Shown piece by piece: positions 53,450 through 64,000 of a DNA stretch of 64,000 nt (position 1 is its first letter; each line of letters begins with the position of its first letter). The translations under genes and the position numbers were made by a program. The stretch is from Imbricaverruca yamaguchii (lineage: Eukaryota > Arthropoda > Thecostraca > Neoverrucidae): assembly GCA_034440575.1 (NCBI GenBank), contig JAOTOL010001642.1:1860001-1924000 (forward strand), read 5' to 3'. Below the pieces are notes generated by a model that was not told the origin of the DNA, made no database searches, and saw only the letters and a program-made list of their open reading frames with translations.

Positions 53450-56400
53450 GACCTGGGAAAGTAAAGGCAATCGGTGGGAACAGGCTGCCGCCAATGACAT
53501 GCGACCTTTCCTATCGGCAGCTGAATGCCATAGTCGCATTTTATGGCCATCTGAGAAGGCGGTGGCATGTCGGGCACCGGAAATTTGGCCGGATTTAATC
53601 AAGCTTGGCGAACATCACAATATGGCTCCGATCAAGTTTCCTGAAACTTGGTGAATGCCAGACCACAAGCCTCAACTGCGCATACGTGCGCAGTTCCTGG
53701 TGCCCATGTCCTTCAACGTTTCCGTCTAGCAAAACGGTGGCTTCGTCATCACATTTGCAAAACTATAGGCGTCACGGGTAGACCCTCGCATGCACCTGCG
53801 CCTACACCTACGCACCTACGCCTGCACATGCATCTGTACCACAAATATTCAAATCAGCGTTTTCAGCTTCGTGCATCGTGGCGGTACAGTTTTGTGTAGA
53901 CGCTGGCAGGTACCCACAACGCATGAGCCGACGCTGGGCTATGCCCAGGTCCGGCTCGAGCCTGCAGTCAATAGTCATGAAGCCCGTCCAAATCATCGGA
54001 CAGTCGGGCATGCCTCTTATGAATATACGACGGTACATACCACCGTGTTTTCTCCTGTTAAGTAGAGGTCTTCCGCGCACTTGGTATTTACGGTAAGTAC
54101 GGATTATTATCCAATGTCTTTGACAAGTCGTCGCATTCAACAATTATCTGGAAAATGTCATCACACGTCTTAAGAAAATAGATTCACTCTGTTCATAGAA
54201 AATATATTCGCTCTATTATGGCACACACTATTGTTGCTATTCAATAATGATTTGAGGAATTTCAAAATTAGGCTGTATTTTTGATGAAATAAGTGCGATG
54301 TTGAACTATAATGTTCGGCGTTCAATCCAAACTATTAAATGAAATATCCAATTGCATTTCGCAATTCACATCATGATGATGATAATTAGATGTTGAACAC
54401 TTACCTCCACAATGTCGCTATGTCGTGACACTCTACAATGAACTTGCAAAGCATCGGTCAAAATCCCGCTATACACACCAAAGACCAGTTAGAAAGCCAG
54501 TCGGCTTTGAACGGGCTTTCCGACCGGGCTTTCAATGTCGACATTTGCCGCTCCTTTCGAGCGCCCGCTGACTCCCAGATAGCTCGCTACAGCGAATCTG
54601 CTCACCGGGATGCATGTGCCATCAAACGAGACAGCCACTCTGGTGGGATACACTCAATCTACGACGCGTGTCACCTGATGGAATCGGCCATGCAGGGACG
54701 GATGTCGTCTGTGAAGCCCATAACTCCGCATCCGGCACTCGTGAGCTGAGTGTAAGTGGACCGCTGGAGATCTACAACCGAGGGCAAAGCGGTGGTCTGT
54801 CGGGGTACCGCCGCCAGCGGAATCTGTTGGCTCAGAATGTGCTAAAGGTCAGCCTTGAACTGGAGCCATCTGTCACGCTCGAACGAGACTATCAACTGAC
54901 TGCTGCGCCGAAATGTGTCATCTGGCCGTATGAATAGCTTGACAAGCGGAACAATCGCTCGAGTATGCGGCGCCCTCTTCTGCCGACCGAAATCAGTATT
55001 ATCTTCTTGACATATTTATTTGACCGGATCGATTTTATTCATTTCTACCCGGGGAGCATTCTCTCCACGTGCTGCAGCCTGCGTTGGACCTTTAATCAAT
55101 GGATAACGTCAAAATAAATGCCCAGAAATACTCTTGGAATGCCAACCCTTCACTGAAAAAGTAATGTTTTACATTCCAGGGATATTGAACTCTGCGCTGA
55201 TATTAACATGCGAGTCAGGAAGATGACATCATATGTTTGTATCACGTGGGAACGTGAAATGTCTGGATATTAGGGCGTTGTTTGTTAAGCGCATTAATGG
55301 CAGTTGGCATGCTTTGCGAAAAATGTATATGGTGTACGTGCAATTTGATAAGTGGCAATGCATTGCAGGGAAAACGGATGGGGCATTGCTGGATTAAATA
55401 TCACCTAGTGGCATATCAATCCAATGATGAGTTCCAGACGAAAGTTGAGTTGCCTTTCCTGTCATGTCCGTGACGATAACTCTCTGTTTCTGACAAACAC
55501 AGGCGCTGGGCACGTACGTGACGAGAAGACAGAGCGGTCTTTCGTGTCCCATGACGAACGCTGTCATCTGCTCTCGGATCACGTGGCACATACGGCCGGC
55601 CAAAGGGACTTGCCACCGGCATTGACTTCAGGGCCGGAGTCACTCGGTACCTCAGCTGCACAGCCCTGTGCTGTTGCTGTTTCGGTCGCTGTGGTTGCAG
55701 TTACGGTCACGGACGGAGAACGATCACGGTCCCTCCAATTCTGAACCGACGTACTTTACCGACGGGCCTGTCTCGCTTGAAGTCCTTTTATGCCAGTGAT
55801 ATCCACGACTGAGCTGATTTGCAGGCGCCTCTCATATCTCTGGGCATATGGAAACTGCACTTCTGCGGCAGCTATGCGCTTTTCCGGCGGACGGCCACAC
55901 AGCGGGCAGTCCGTAATCTCACACCGGCAGCATGCTGGGCCGAAGAGTTCGTCCCTTCGGAGCCTTTCTTTGCGCGCCTGCAACTTATATTCTTTCTTTT
56001 TGCGTCCGACAGTTTCATGTTTAGATGGATTCCTGTGCTTTAGCTTATCACACAGAAACACTTTACATGCTTTACACTGACATCTTATAACAATAATTGT
56101 CCAACAAAAAGCTGGCACTCCAATAATATTTTTGGAAATATGTATTCCGATGCACATTTGTAAAGGTCAAATGCAATTGGAGCATTAAATGTAATCCAAG
56201 GTCCAAGGCAATGCAATGATAGGTCCAATCCAATCCATTCTTTAAATGTTCAATGCAAACTGCTGTGCATAGGGAATCGCTCACCGGAAAAAGCGTAAAC
56301 TCGATCCGGTCTAGTATTTATCCAGCTTTCAGCAAAAACCTTCATAAATGGTGCAGGATTGTATGGGCTTTAGGTGTCCACGGATGTGTACTCGAATGCA

Positions 56401-57104
56401 TGTCAGACAGCAACAGCACGCACGGCCTCCCGTAACGCTAACGGTAAGCACAGCCGGTCCCAAGCCCAAGTGAAACTGCCCAAAGCCGCCTCTGCGCGAC
56501 TTCTCCGAGTCACCCATTCCATTGATACGGTGGCGCGGCTCCGGTATTCACACGCGCTGAACTGCTGGACGTTGCTTTGCCGGTTGGCTGAACCATCGAC
56601 CGGTTGCCGGTTCAGCGATGAGTGATGAACGGCGCCACTGTTTGCAGAGGCGTTCTTGCCAACAGGAACGTCCCAGTCAATCGGCTGGTGACTAAAGACG
56701 GCACCTTGTTGAAAATGTGATTTATATGCAGAGTGGTAGCGAGGATCGATCGTTCGCAGACCCATGCACTGGTAGGTCATCGCCAGTGCATAGCATAGTT
56801 TTGAGGACATTACACTTCGGCCATGGTAAGAGGGGGAAAAGTAAAATATTCACACTATTACCCTCGTTGTTAATGCTATTCCACCAGCTTGACTCACTTC
56901 ACATTGGAAGTAATTAGCTTCTCCCCTGCTTCCATGCACGATATTGTAGGATATCATTGTAAATACAGCTTCGTAACAATTACGGAGTCAATCAATGCTG
57001 TTCGTGCATACACAGTTGGCGTGTATGCCATTGATCCATTTAATCCTACGTCTGATGGAACAGCATCCAGCTTCGCTTGTGACCCATGCTTTACTGGTCT
57101 GCAG
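53450..57104. other. unc-13 intron between exons f and g, no recognised gene
   Basis: Frames of about 100-130 codons at 54438-54937, 55424-55744 and 55756-56157 overlap in different registers and show no known domain. The sequence is otherwise unique. Confidence 0.35.
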
Positions 57105-57230
57105 GTTCAGGAGATCACACACCCACCGCGTGCCAGCACCGTGGTGCGCGACTGTGCCGAGGCGTGCCTCAAGTCCACCTACCAGTTCCTCTTCGAGAAT
57201 TGCTACGATCTCTACAGCAGAGAGTTCCAG
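57105..57230 (+). CDS. unc-13: unc-13 exon g: MUN domain helix
   Basis: The acceptor is ACTGGTCTGCAG and the donor GTATTG. The exon is 126 nt, 42 codons, phase 0 to phase 0. It reads VQEITHPPRASTVVRDCAEA followed by CLKSTYQFLFENCYDLYSRE and FQ. The donor GTATTG is weak compared with the other sites. The reading frame stays open past it to a stop near 57284, so intron retention would add a short tail and truncate the protein. Whether that occurs cannot be told from sequence. Confidence 0.96.
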
Positions 57231-57305
57231 GTATTGGACCCGTTGAAGGTTCACATGGTGGATTATTTTTTACTGCATGCTTGAACATTTCTAATGGTTG
57301 TAATG

Positions 57306-57368
57306 CATCTTCAAAATGGACGTTACATCTTCAAAATGGACGTTGCATCTTCAAAATGAACGTTGCAT
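57306..57368 (+). repeat. 21-bp repeat, three copies
   Basis: CATCTTCAAAATGGACGTTR is repeated three times, 75 bp after the exon g donor. Confidence 0.92.
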
Positions 57369-57959
57369 CTTATCAAAAGGGAGATTCTATTAGAAGCACC
57401 TTTTTGTCTGCCTTTGGATGTGCCATATGAGGCTACAGAGGCCGATCCAAGAGGTGGTCGAGAAGAAAAAGTGACGGAGATACGAGGTAATACGTCGAAG
57501 ATGACCGAATATGTGAAAAGCAATCTTTAGCTGCAATTTCTTCAATTCTACACCATTTTATAGAGACAATATTGGTCCTAAACTGTCCATATTTGTTGTT
57601 CTTCAAACTTCAAGCATGTCGAAATTTGGTAGCATTTCGGTGATTCGATCCAGGTACTTCGTCTCCCCTCAAAGCGGTTGCCCTTCCCTCTCCCCCCCCC
57701 CCCCACAAGTGATCGGCTGGGTCAACTTTGGTGTGAAAATGTCCCCAACCGACTTCCCGACGCTTCAGTACTGTTGAGACGACAGGTACAATACTCTAAA
57801 GACGCATAATTGTATGGTTGTGGCATAATTGTATGTAAATATACCGGACAAGGCCTGAGATAGCCAGCATGAGCGATATGGGATTGCTGATTGGATCGTT
57901 ATATGGTGTATGCATGTAGATGAGCAAGCTGAACTCAATTCGGAATGCTTAACCTGGCA

Positions 57960-58628
57960 CAGTCAACTTTCAGACCTAGCTAGACTCTGGGATAGACTTA
58001 CAGACCTAGCTAGACTCTGGCACAGTCAACTTGTAGACCTAGACAGACTTAGCTAACTCTAATCGCCCCTGATCGACCCTGACAGACCTGGCCATCTCTG
58101 ACCGACCCTGACAGACTCTGACAGAATCTGACAGATCTCACCAACCCTGATGGACTCCGACCGACCTAGACCAACTCTGACAGAGCTGGCAAACTCTGAC
58201 CGCCCCTGGTCGCCCCTGACCGACTCTGACCGACTGCGACAGACTCAAACAGATCTGACCAACCCTGACCGACGCTGACCGACCCTGACCGACCCTGACC
58301 GACCCTGGTCGACCCTGACCGACCCTGATCGACCCTGGCCGACACTGATCGACCCTGACCGACCATGATCGACCCTGCCCGACACTGATCGACACTGACC
58401 GACCCTGATCGACCCTGATCAACCCTGATCGACCCTGATCGACCCTGATCGACCCTGATCAACCCTGATCGACCCTGATCGACCCTGGCCGACACTGATC
58501 GACCCTGACCGACCCTGACCGAACCTGATCGACCCAACCGACCCCGACCGACCCTGACCGACCCCGACCGACCCTGACCGACCCCGACCGACCCTGACCG
58601 ACCCTGGTCGACTTCGGCGGACCCTGTT
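57960..58628 (+). repeat. 10-bp GACCCTGATC/GACCCTGACC minisatellite abutting exon h
   Basis: More than 55 decamers, degenerate at the left (CAGACCTAGCTAGACTCTGG forms) and nearly pure from 58250. The array ends about 27 bp before unc-13 exon h. Most units contain CTGAC or CTGAT, a good match to the branch-point consensus yUnAy, and the last CTGAC is at 58594-58598. Confidence 0.93.
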
Positions 58629-58654
58629 GTCATGAGGGCTCCACCTCCCGACAG

Positions 58655-58822
58655 CCGGATCCCAACGAGCCGAAGCGGGAAGGTGACGACCACGGCCCTC
58701 GATTAGATTCGGTCGACTTCTGGCACAAGCTGGTGGCCCTCATAGTCTCCGTCATCGACGAGGATCGCAACAGCTACGCGCCAGTGCTCAACCAGTTTCC
58801 GCAGGAATTCAACATTGGACAG
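58655..58822 (+). CDS. unc-13: unc-13 exon h: variable loop and MUN helix
   Basis: The acceptor is CACCTCCCGACAG and the donor GTGGGT. The exon is 168 nt, 56 codons, phase 0 to phase 0. It reads [20 protein letters not shown] followed by [20 protein letters not shown] and [16 protein letters not shown]. The opening PDPNE..R..DDH.P.LDSV is the loop where arthropod and vertebrate proteins differ most. The polypyrimidine tract is short. Immediately upstream is a 10-bp tandem array that ends about 30 bp before the exon, which is unusual for a constitutive exon. Confidence 0.95.
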
Positions 58823-60311
58823 GTGGGTGGAGGGTGAGACGAAGGATCGAGCTTGGATTTAATGGGGGTGGGGGGAGTGGAAAGAGTTCGGACAGGTGGA
58901 TGGCGCGAGGAAAATAGAGAAAGTTTGGCGATAGCGAGGGATGTGTGTGGCAGTCTGCGTGGCTGTCAGCTGGCTGAAAACAGGAAGGGAATGATATTGT
59001 AAGACTTTGCCCGATAGGAATGATTATTCTGGGCCAAAGTCTCTTTTTCAGCGAGAGGAGAGATAACCCAACGATCTCGTTGAAGAAGTTGAAAACAGCT
59101 GATCAGGTTTTGGCCCGGTAATCGAATGGTGGTGTCGCATGAGTGTAAAGGATAGTGACAGGATCTGTGGAAGGAGACAACGAAAGGGAAAAAGTGTTGA
59201 CATAAAGAGCTCAGCTGCGCGATGAATGATGGGCGATAAAGTTCACCCACTTTTACACTTCATGATTATGCAAGATGCATATGCGTGCATGTATATGCGT
59301 GCAATAAACCAATGATTTCCCGAACGCACTTGGGTAAATATCATCTGGCCGACGGTGAGCTAAGAAACATATAAACTGCGACGGACAAAAACACCAGGAA
59401 AAGCTTGCAGAATAGAGAACTACGTGAGAATGAATGGCTGAGAGCCAAGTGAACGTAAAGACCTAAAACCGTTAATCCCTCCCGTACATTATTTATTTGA
59501 CGGAACTGCTAGATTATTCCCGGGGGCCGGGGAAGGAATCTGGGATACCCGAGATCAGGGTGGCGGAGGGGGTTGAAAGATGTGATGGGCACGGGAAGAT
59601 AGCAAATGGGAGAGTGATGGGAGCCGGGTCGGTGATGCGTGAGTCCCAGGGGACGGAACACCTGCCGCCCAGCGGGCCGAGGCGCCTTATCTGGTGGTGA
59701 TCGGTCGAGCGGATGACGGAGGAGCCGCCGTGGTCGGGAGTCTGCCTCCTGCTGGCGATACTGCCGGCGCCAATCAGGTGGTCGTCTTGGTATTCAGATG
59801 AAGACCTCTGAGGTTCCAATCACGGGAGGTGGCGAGATTGTGGTCAGTGATGTCTGGGACTGGTGTAGCGCGGAGGGCTCTTACGGTGCCAACTTGGGAC
59901 GTTGCTCTCACATCGTCACCACATCACACGTCAACTGCCGATAAAAACCATACAGGGTGATCGTGTCTCATCCTGAAGACAGAGTCAAGACAAGACAAAT
60001 CAATAAATATGTGACAGTCCCCTGTCTGTTGGCAGCTACCATAATATTGTGCAGGAAATTGTTGCAGCCGCTGCATGTTTGGTCGATCGAAACTTTCGTT
60101 GCTTACACTTACACTTCGTTGGATTATCCACTTACAAATCTGTATAATTATGAACTGCATTATTCATTTCTCACTGTCTGTTGAAAGAAGTCCTAAAGCT
60201 GATGGGGTTGTTTTGATCACTTCCATCACTCTGCCTTGGGATAAAGTGGATTACAGAACCTGGATCGAAGTATTTTATACGAAGCTTCCCTCTAGTGGCG
60301 GAACTTTGTAT
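58823..60311. other. unc-13 intron after exon h
   Basis: G-rich just after the donor (58853-58875). A GC-rich patch at 59515-59830 has no recognised coding. Confidence 0.4.
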
Positions 60312-60478
60312 CTAGTTAGGAGTGAGCTTGTATCTAGTTTAGAGGGAGCTTGTATCTAGTTTAGACCCAGCTTGTATCTAGCTTAGACCGAGCTTGTATC
60401 TAGTTTAGACCGAGCTTGTATCTAGTTTAGAGCGAGCTTGTATCTAGTTTAGACCGAGCTTGTATCTAGTTTAGACCA
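60312..60478 (+). repeat. 22-bp minisatellite
   Basis: About seven units of TAGTTTAGACCGAGCTTGTA plus TC. Confidence 0.92.
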
Positions 60479-60499
60479 TATAATTGCATGAATGTATGC

Positions 60500-60655
60500 T
60501 ACAGATACCGCAATGGTCCAGTCAGTGGCACCAGTCGGCTTGTTATGTGTGTTGGCATACCCAACGGGGTGTTAAAGAGATGCCATAATGATCCAGTCAG
60601 TAGCAGTGGCTGGCTTGTGGGCTGGCCTACCCAACGGGGTGCTAAATATTAGCTG
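60500..60655 (+). repeat. about 80-bp tandem duplication
   Basis: Both copies contain ATACCGCAATGGTCCAGTCA-like starts and end CTACCCAACGGGGTGYTAAA. Confidence 0.8.
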
Positions 60656-60725
60656 AAAGGTTGTCCAAGGAAATTTCAAGAGTGCACGCAGCGTTTTAGT
60701 GATAAAGGAAGTTGAAAACAGTTTT

Positions 60726-60855
<130 letters not shown>

Positions 60856-61895
60856 AAGAATGAGGGATAGAAAAAAAGAGGAGAGCAAGAGTAAGGGATA
60901 AAGAAAGGGAGGGAGGGGAGCGGTGAAGCTGGTGCGCCTATAAAGTGCAGTCGGTGCTAGACATGGGCACCCCTATACTGGGAGGCTGGTGTGTCGCAGG
61001 ATCCAGGAGCATACTTTGCCAGCAGCATTAACCTGTGTTACATTACAAGCAAATTACGTTTCTGATGCTATGGCAGTTTTGTCGATATCTCACAATTGAT
61101 ATTCGGTTGACTTTTATTGTGTTGTGTACCTGAATATTTTGTATTCCCGGGATAGTAGCCTACTTCGTAAACACATCGCTTTTCTTGGAAGTGCGACGCT
61201 TTCCTTTCTCTCTCAAAGTTGTCCCCGAATTTCATTTGCATTATGTGGACAGGTAAGTAATCAAATTACAGCTCAACAATGACTGCAGTCATGCGTTGTT
61301 AACACCATCTAAGGCCTTCCTCCACTGATCTCGGCAAAGGTGCTGGCACCATCGAGTTCCTTTTTTTACCTTTGTCCAGATGGCACCGGCGATTTATTTT
61401 CGCATTTCCTCACACACACACAGGTGGGTATCTATATCTCGAAATATACATTTTGCACAAGCGATTGCCACCTATCCGTAAACTTTTGCATTGATTCGTT
61501 CTTGAATATAGTACATTTTTGTATCGATGTCCTGCATTGTCCTGAACCTTCCCATACATTCCGCCAGTGCCACTCCTCCATTTCCCCGTGTTTTCCTACC
61601 TATTATGTACTGCTTCGCGAGCAATAGACCACCGAGTTCCTGGCTGCCGGCTAGCAGGCCGGTTTTAATGCAGATGCATTGCTGGACTTCGCGGCAGTAT
61701 GAGTCTCCTTTGCCTGCGGTATGGGTGACCTACGAACAGAGGCAAGTTTTATTCAGCTAGTTTTCAACGTAATGCGCGTACCTTTGTGCAGCCGAACAGC
61801 CGCAAGGAGGGCCGAGCTTTGTTTATTCCCCGTAAAAGCCAACGCGTCAGTCGCTTCCGTTATTGCGCCGTTTGTCTGGCTAAAGGCACATACAA

Positions 61896-62175
61896 ACTGT
61901 GACTGGAGGCACACACGCGGTCTGGCTGGAGGTACAGATGCGGTCTGGCTGGAGGTACACACGCGGTCTGGCTGGAGGTACAGATGCGGCCTGGCTGGAG
62001 GTGTATACACGGTCTGGCTGGAGGTACAGATGCGCCCTGGCTGGAGGTACATTCACGGTCTGGCTGGAGGTACTCACGCGGCCTGGCTGGAGGTACATAC
62101 ACGGCCTGGCTGGAGGTAAAAACGCGGCCTAGTTGGAGGTATAGTCGGGGCCTGGTTAGAGGTACAGACGCGGTG
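61896..62175 (+). repeat. 23-bp minisatellite
   Basis: About twelve units of CGGTCTGGCTGGAGGTACAG plus ATG or a variant (ACACG, TTCACG). All six frames are open through parts of it because of the unit sequence. Confidence 0.92.
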
Positions 62176-63435
62176 GCGATATCGCGTGTCTGTCAACCTA
62201 GAAATGCAGAATTGTGTGGCCATAGGAATCGAGCGCAAATTTTGTCCTAGCTGGATAATTCCCAAAGCACGTGAGTCGCACATGTAGTGTTTGTTAGTCC
62301 GAACAGGTCCACCGGCGTGGTAATGCTTCCGAAATAGGTTATTCATCGAATTCCACGCTGGGACTTGTTCACCTGCTGGGAAATCACTTGGCGTCGCCAG
62401 TGTTCAGGCAACAACACCAGAGCTAATCAGTTGTTGGCTGTGCGGAGTAAGGCACGGTGACAAATTGAACGTAAGGGTAGGGCGCACCTGCATTCACTCA
62501 CAGCACTATGTAGTACAAACGGATAAAATTCGAGAATTTGCAGAAATGACGAAATTCTTCTGAAAAGGACATGTAATTCTTAAAAGCAGCAAAAAACAAA
62601 CAAAAAACAACAGGGACAAGCAGCAGCAAACATCACGTGTGGGAAAATACATGCCTGCCGAATTTCATGATACATTCTCCTTACTAATTGCAGCCTCGGA
62701 TCAATCGTTTGCACATCAGCTCCGAGTCGGTAGGCGTGGCAATTCCCGCCAGATCCAAATAGGCAGCTGACGCAATCGGCCCGAGTCTCCGAGACGCGGC
62801 GGCCTGTCGACCAGGCTTCAAATCGTGCCTGACTAGACGGCAGTAGGAGTCGCGCCGGCTGCCGTCGGCACGAGATTTGTCTGCACGTGCTGCAGTGTCG
62901 AGCTGTCGGCACGTGCTTCAATGTAGACCTGTCGCGACACGGCCGGCCGCCACGGGCGACCGACGCCGGACGACCGATCTGTCGAGTTGTTCCCACCTTA
63001 AGGGTGATCTGTGAATCCCGCCCGACTCGTGCCGACGGTAATGACCACGGTGTCCGTCGCCATCGCAGTGAACCAAGTCCGCGGGCTTCTGCGAGCGCCG
63101 GAAAATCTACCAATCCGGCTCAGATAGTATCGTGAACTCCATAATAGCCCTGCTAAATTCGCGTGGCGTCTGGGTGCACCAAGTTTGCATGGTATCTGAA
63201 GTGAGCCTCTTATCAACCTGGTGTGGTTATTACTTTATCCAACCTACCATGCGGGAAACAGCACAATTGCTTGATTTATTCCGTAATATTTCGCCGCCGT
63301 ATCCTGCTGCCACTGCTCGGGTTACAGCTGGTGATGAGTGAGCCCCATGTGACATCAATCCAGATTGTGGCGGGAAAGAGCCAGTCGTTACTTCTGCTGT
63401 GGCACATGTCTCACTACGTCCTCTGCCTTGTGCAG
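62176..63435. other. unc-13 intron before exon i
   Basis: GC-rich patch at 62750-63110 with a 177-codon minus frame lacking any recognisable domain. It is treated as non-coding. Confidence 0.4.
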
Positions 63436-63549
63436 TTGTCGGCTTCGGTGATGTGGCACCAGTTCTCGCTGGACATCAAGTACGCGCTCGAAGACCACAG
63501 TCAGCACCGGCTCTGCAAGTCGGCCGCCTACATGAATCTGCACTTCAAG
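63436..63549 (+). CDS. unc-13: unc-13 exon i: MUN domain
   Basis: The acceptor is CTTGTGCAG and the donor GTGAGC. The exon is 114 nt, 38 codons, phase 0 to phase 0. It reads [20 protein letters not shown] followed by [18 protein letters not shown]. In the family the next residues begin VKWLYN; I do not see that exon in the remaining 451 bases, so it lies beyond the window. Confidence 0.95.
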
Positions 63550-64000
63550 GTGAGCTGCCGCTTCCGTACACCTCCATTTCGCTGCGAGGTGCCACCACTG
63601 CAGCGAAAAATCACAAAACACTGGCCTGTGTAATTTAAGTGTGCAAAATAATACCGGCGAAAATGGAAGCTGTATAGTGTGGAAATGCCACAAATACTGT
63701 TTCACTATGTTTGCTGTGACAACTGCTACACTTGTCTAACCGCATCATCCACTCCAGCTTGCCACTTGTACGTTTGTATTCACTTCGTGAATGCTCTTCC
63801 AGGCTAACCTGCACTCATTTAGTACAATATTCCCCGGCAGTCGGCGTACTTTCACCAACACTTATTGTAGAGCACCGGGCAGCAAGAATACAAGAGATAA
63901 TCATGTGAAGTACCACAAATCCTTATCACTGGGAGGTTATTCTCTTCGGGTTTTATTCAGCTCCGATGAATTATTGGCTTAACCTTGTCCCGGTTCACGT

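Noticed and set aside
56763..56791. 9-bp inverted repeat ATGCACTGG...CCAGTGCAT
   Set aside because: Too short to stand out in 64 kb.

Overview
The window is animal nuclear DNA. The only clearly functional gene is a homologue of unc-13/Munc13, the synaptic-vesicle priming factor. Nine consecutive coding exons lie on the + strand between 13436 and 63549. Each has GT..AG borders, each joins its neighbour in phase, and together they give 388 uninterrupted codons: the end of the C2B domain and the first part of the MUN domain. From memory of the family, the peptide is closest to arthropod unc-13 (for example [17 protein letters not shown] and [20 protein letters not shown]). I therefore suggest an arthropod with a large, repeat-rich genome. 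I do not name a species. The gene continues out of the window at both ends.

Layout: 1-13435 is upstream unc-13 intron sequence. It holds tandem arrays, a tRNA-derived SINE with target-site duplications (2808-2978) and a broken piggyBac transposase (3660-5085). Exon a (13436-13562) is followed by a 21-kb intron with three decayed CR1/jockey-like LINE pieces or groups, a small MITE-like element (23366-23522), a cluster of AGGTCA half-sites (23869-24392), a perfect 17-bp hairpin (25826-25867) and many minisatellites. Exons b and c (34621-35333) are separated by a short 493-bp intron that carries a second copy of the same SINE family. Exons d to i (40791-63549) are separated by introns of 1.1 to 9 kb. 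These contain a further LINE (41800-43250), a fold-back-like inverted repeat leading into a 0.9-kb array (44842-46310), a 1-kb 40-bp minisatellite (52040-53062) and a 10-bp minisatellite that runs to within about 30 bp of a 3' splice site (57960-58628).

There is no prokaryotic operon, CRISPR array or rRNA gene. Most long open frames without introns are by-products of tandem arrays or GC-rich intron DNA. The best candidates for something new are the fold-back element with its TATCGATA-bearing array, the minisatellite that supplies branch-point-like motifs beside an unc-13 acceptor, the SINE family, the MITE, two near-perfect hairpins and the AGGTCA cluster.
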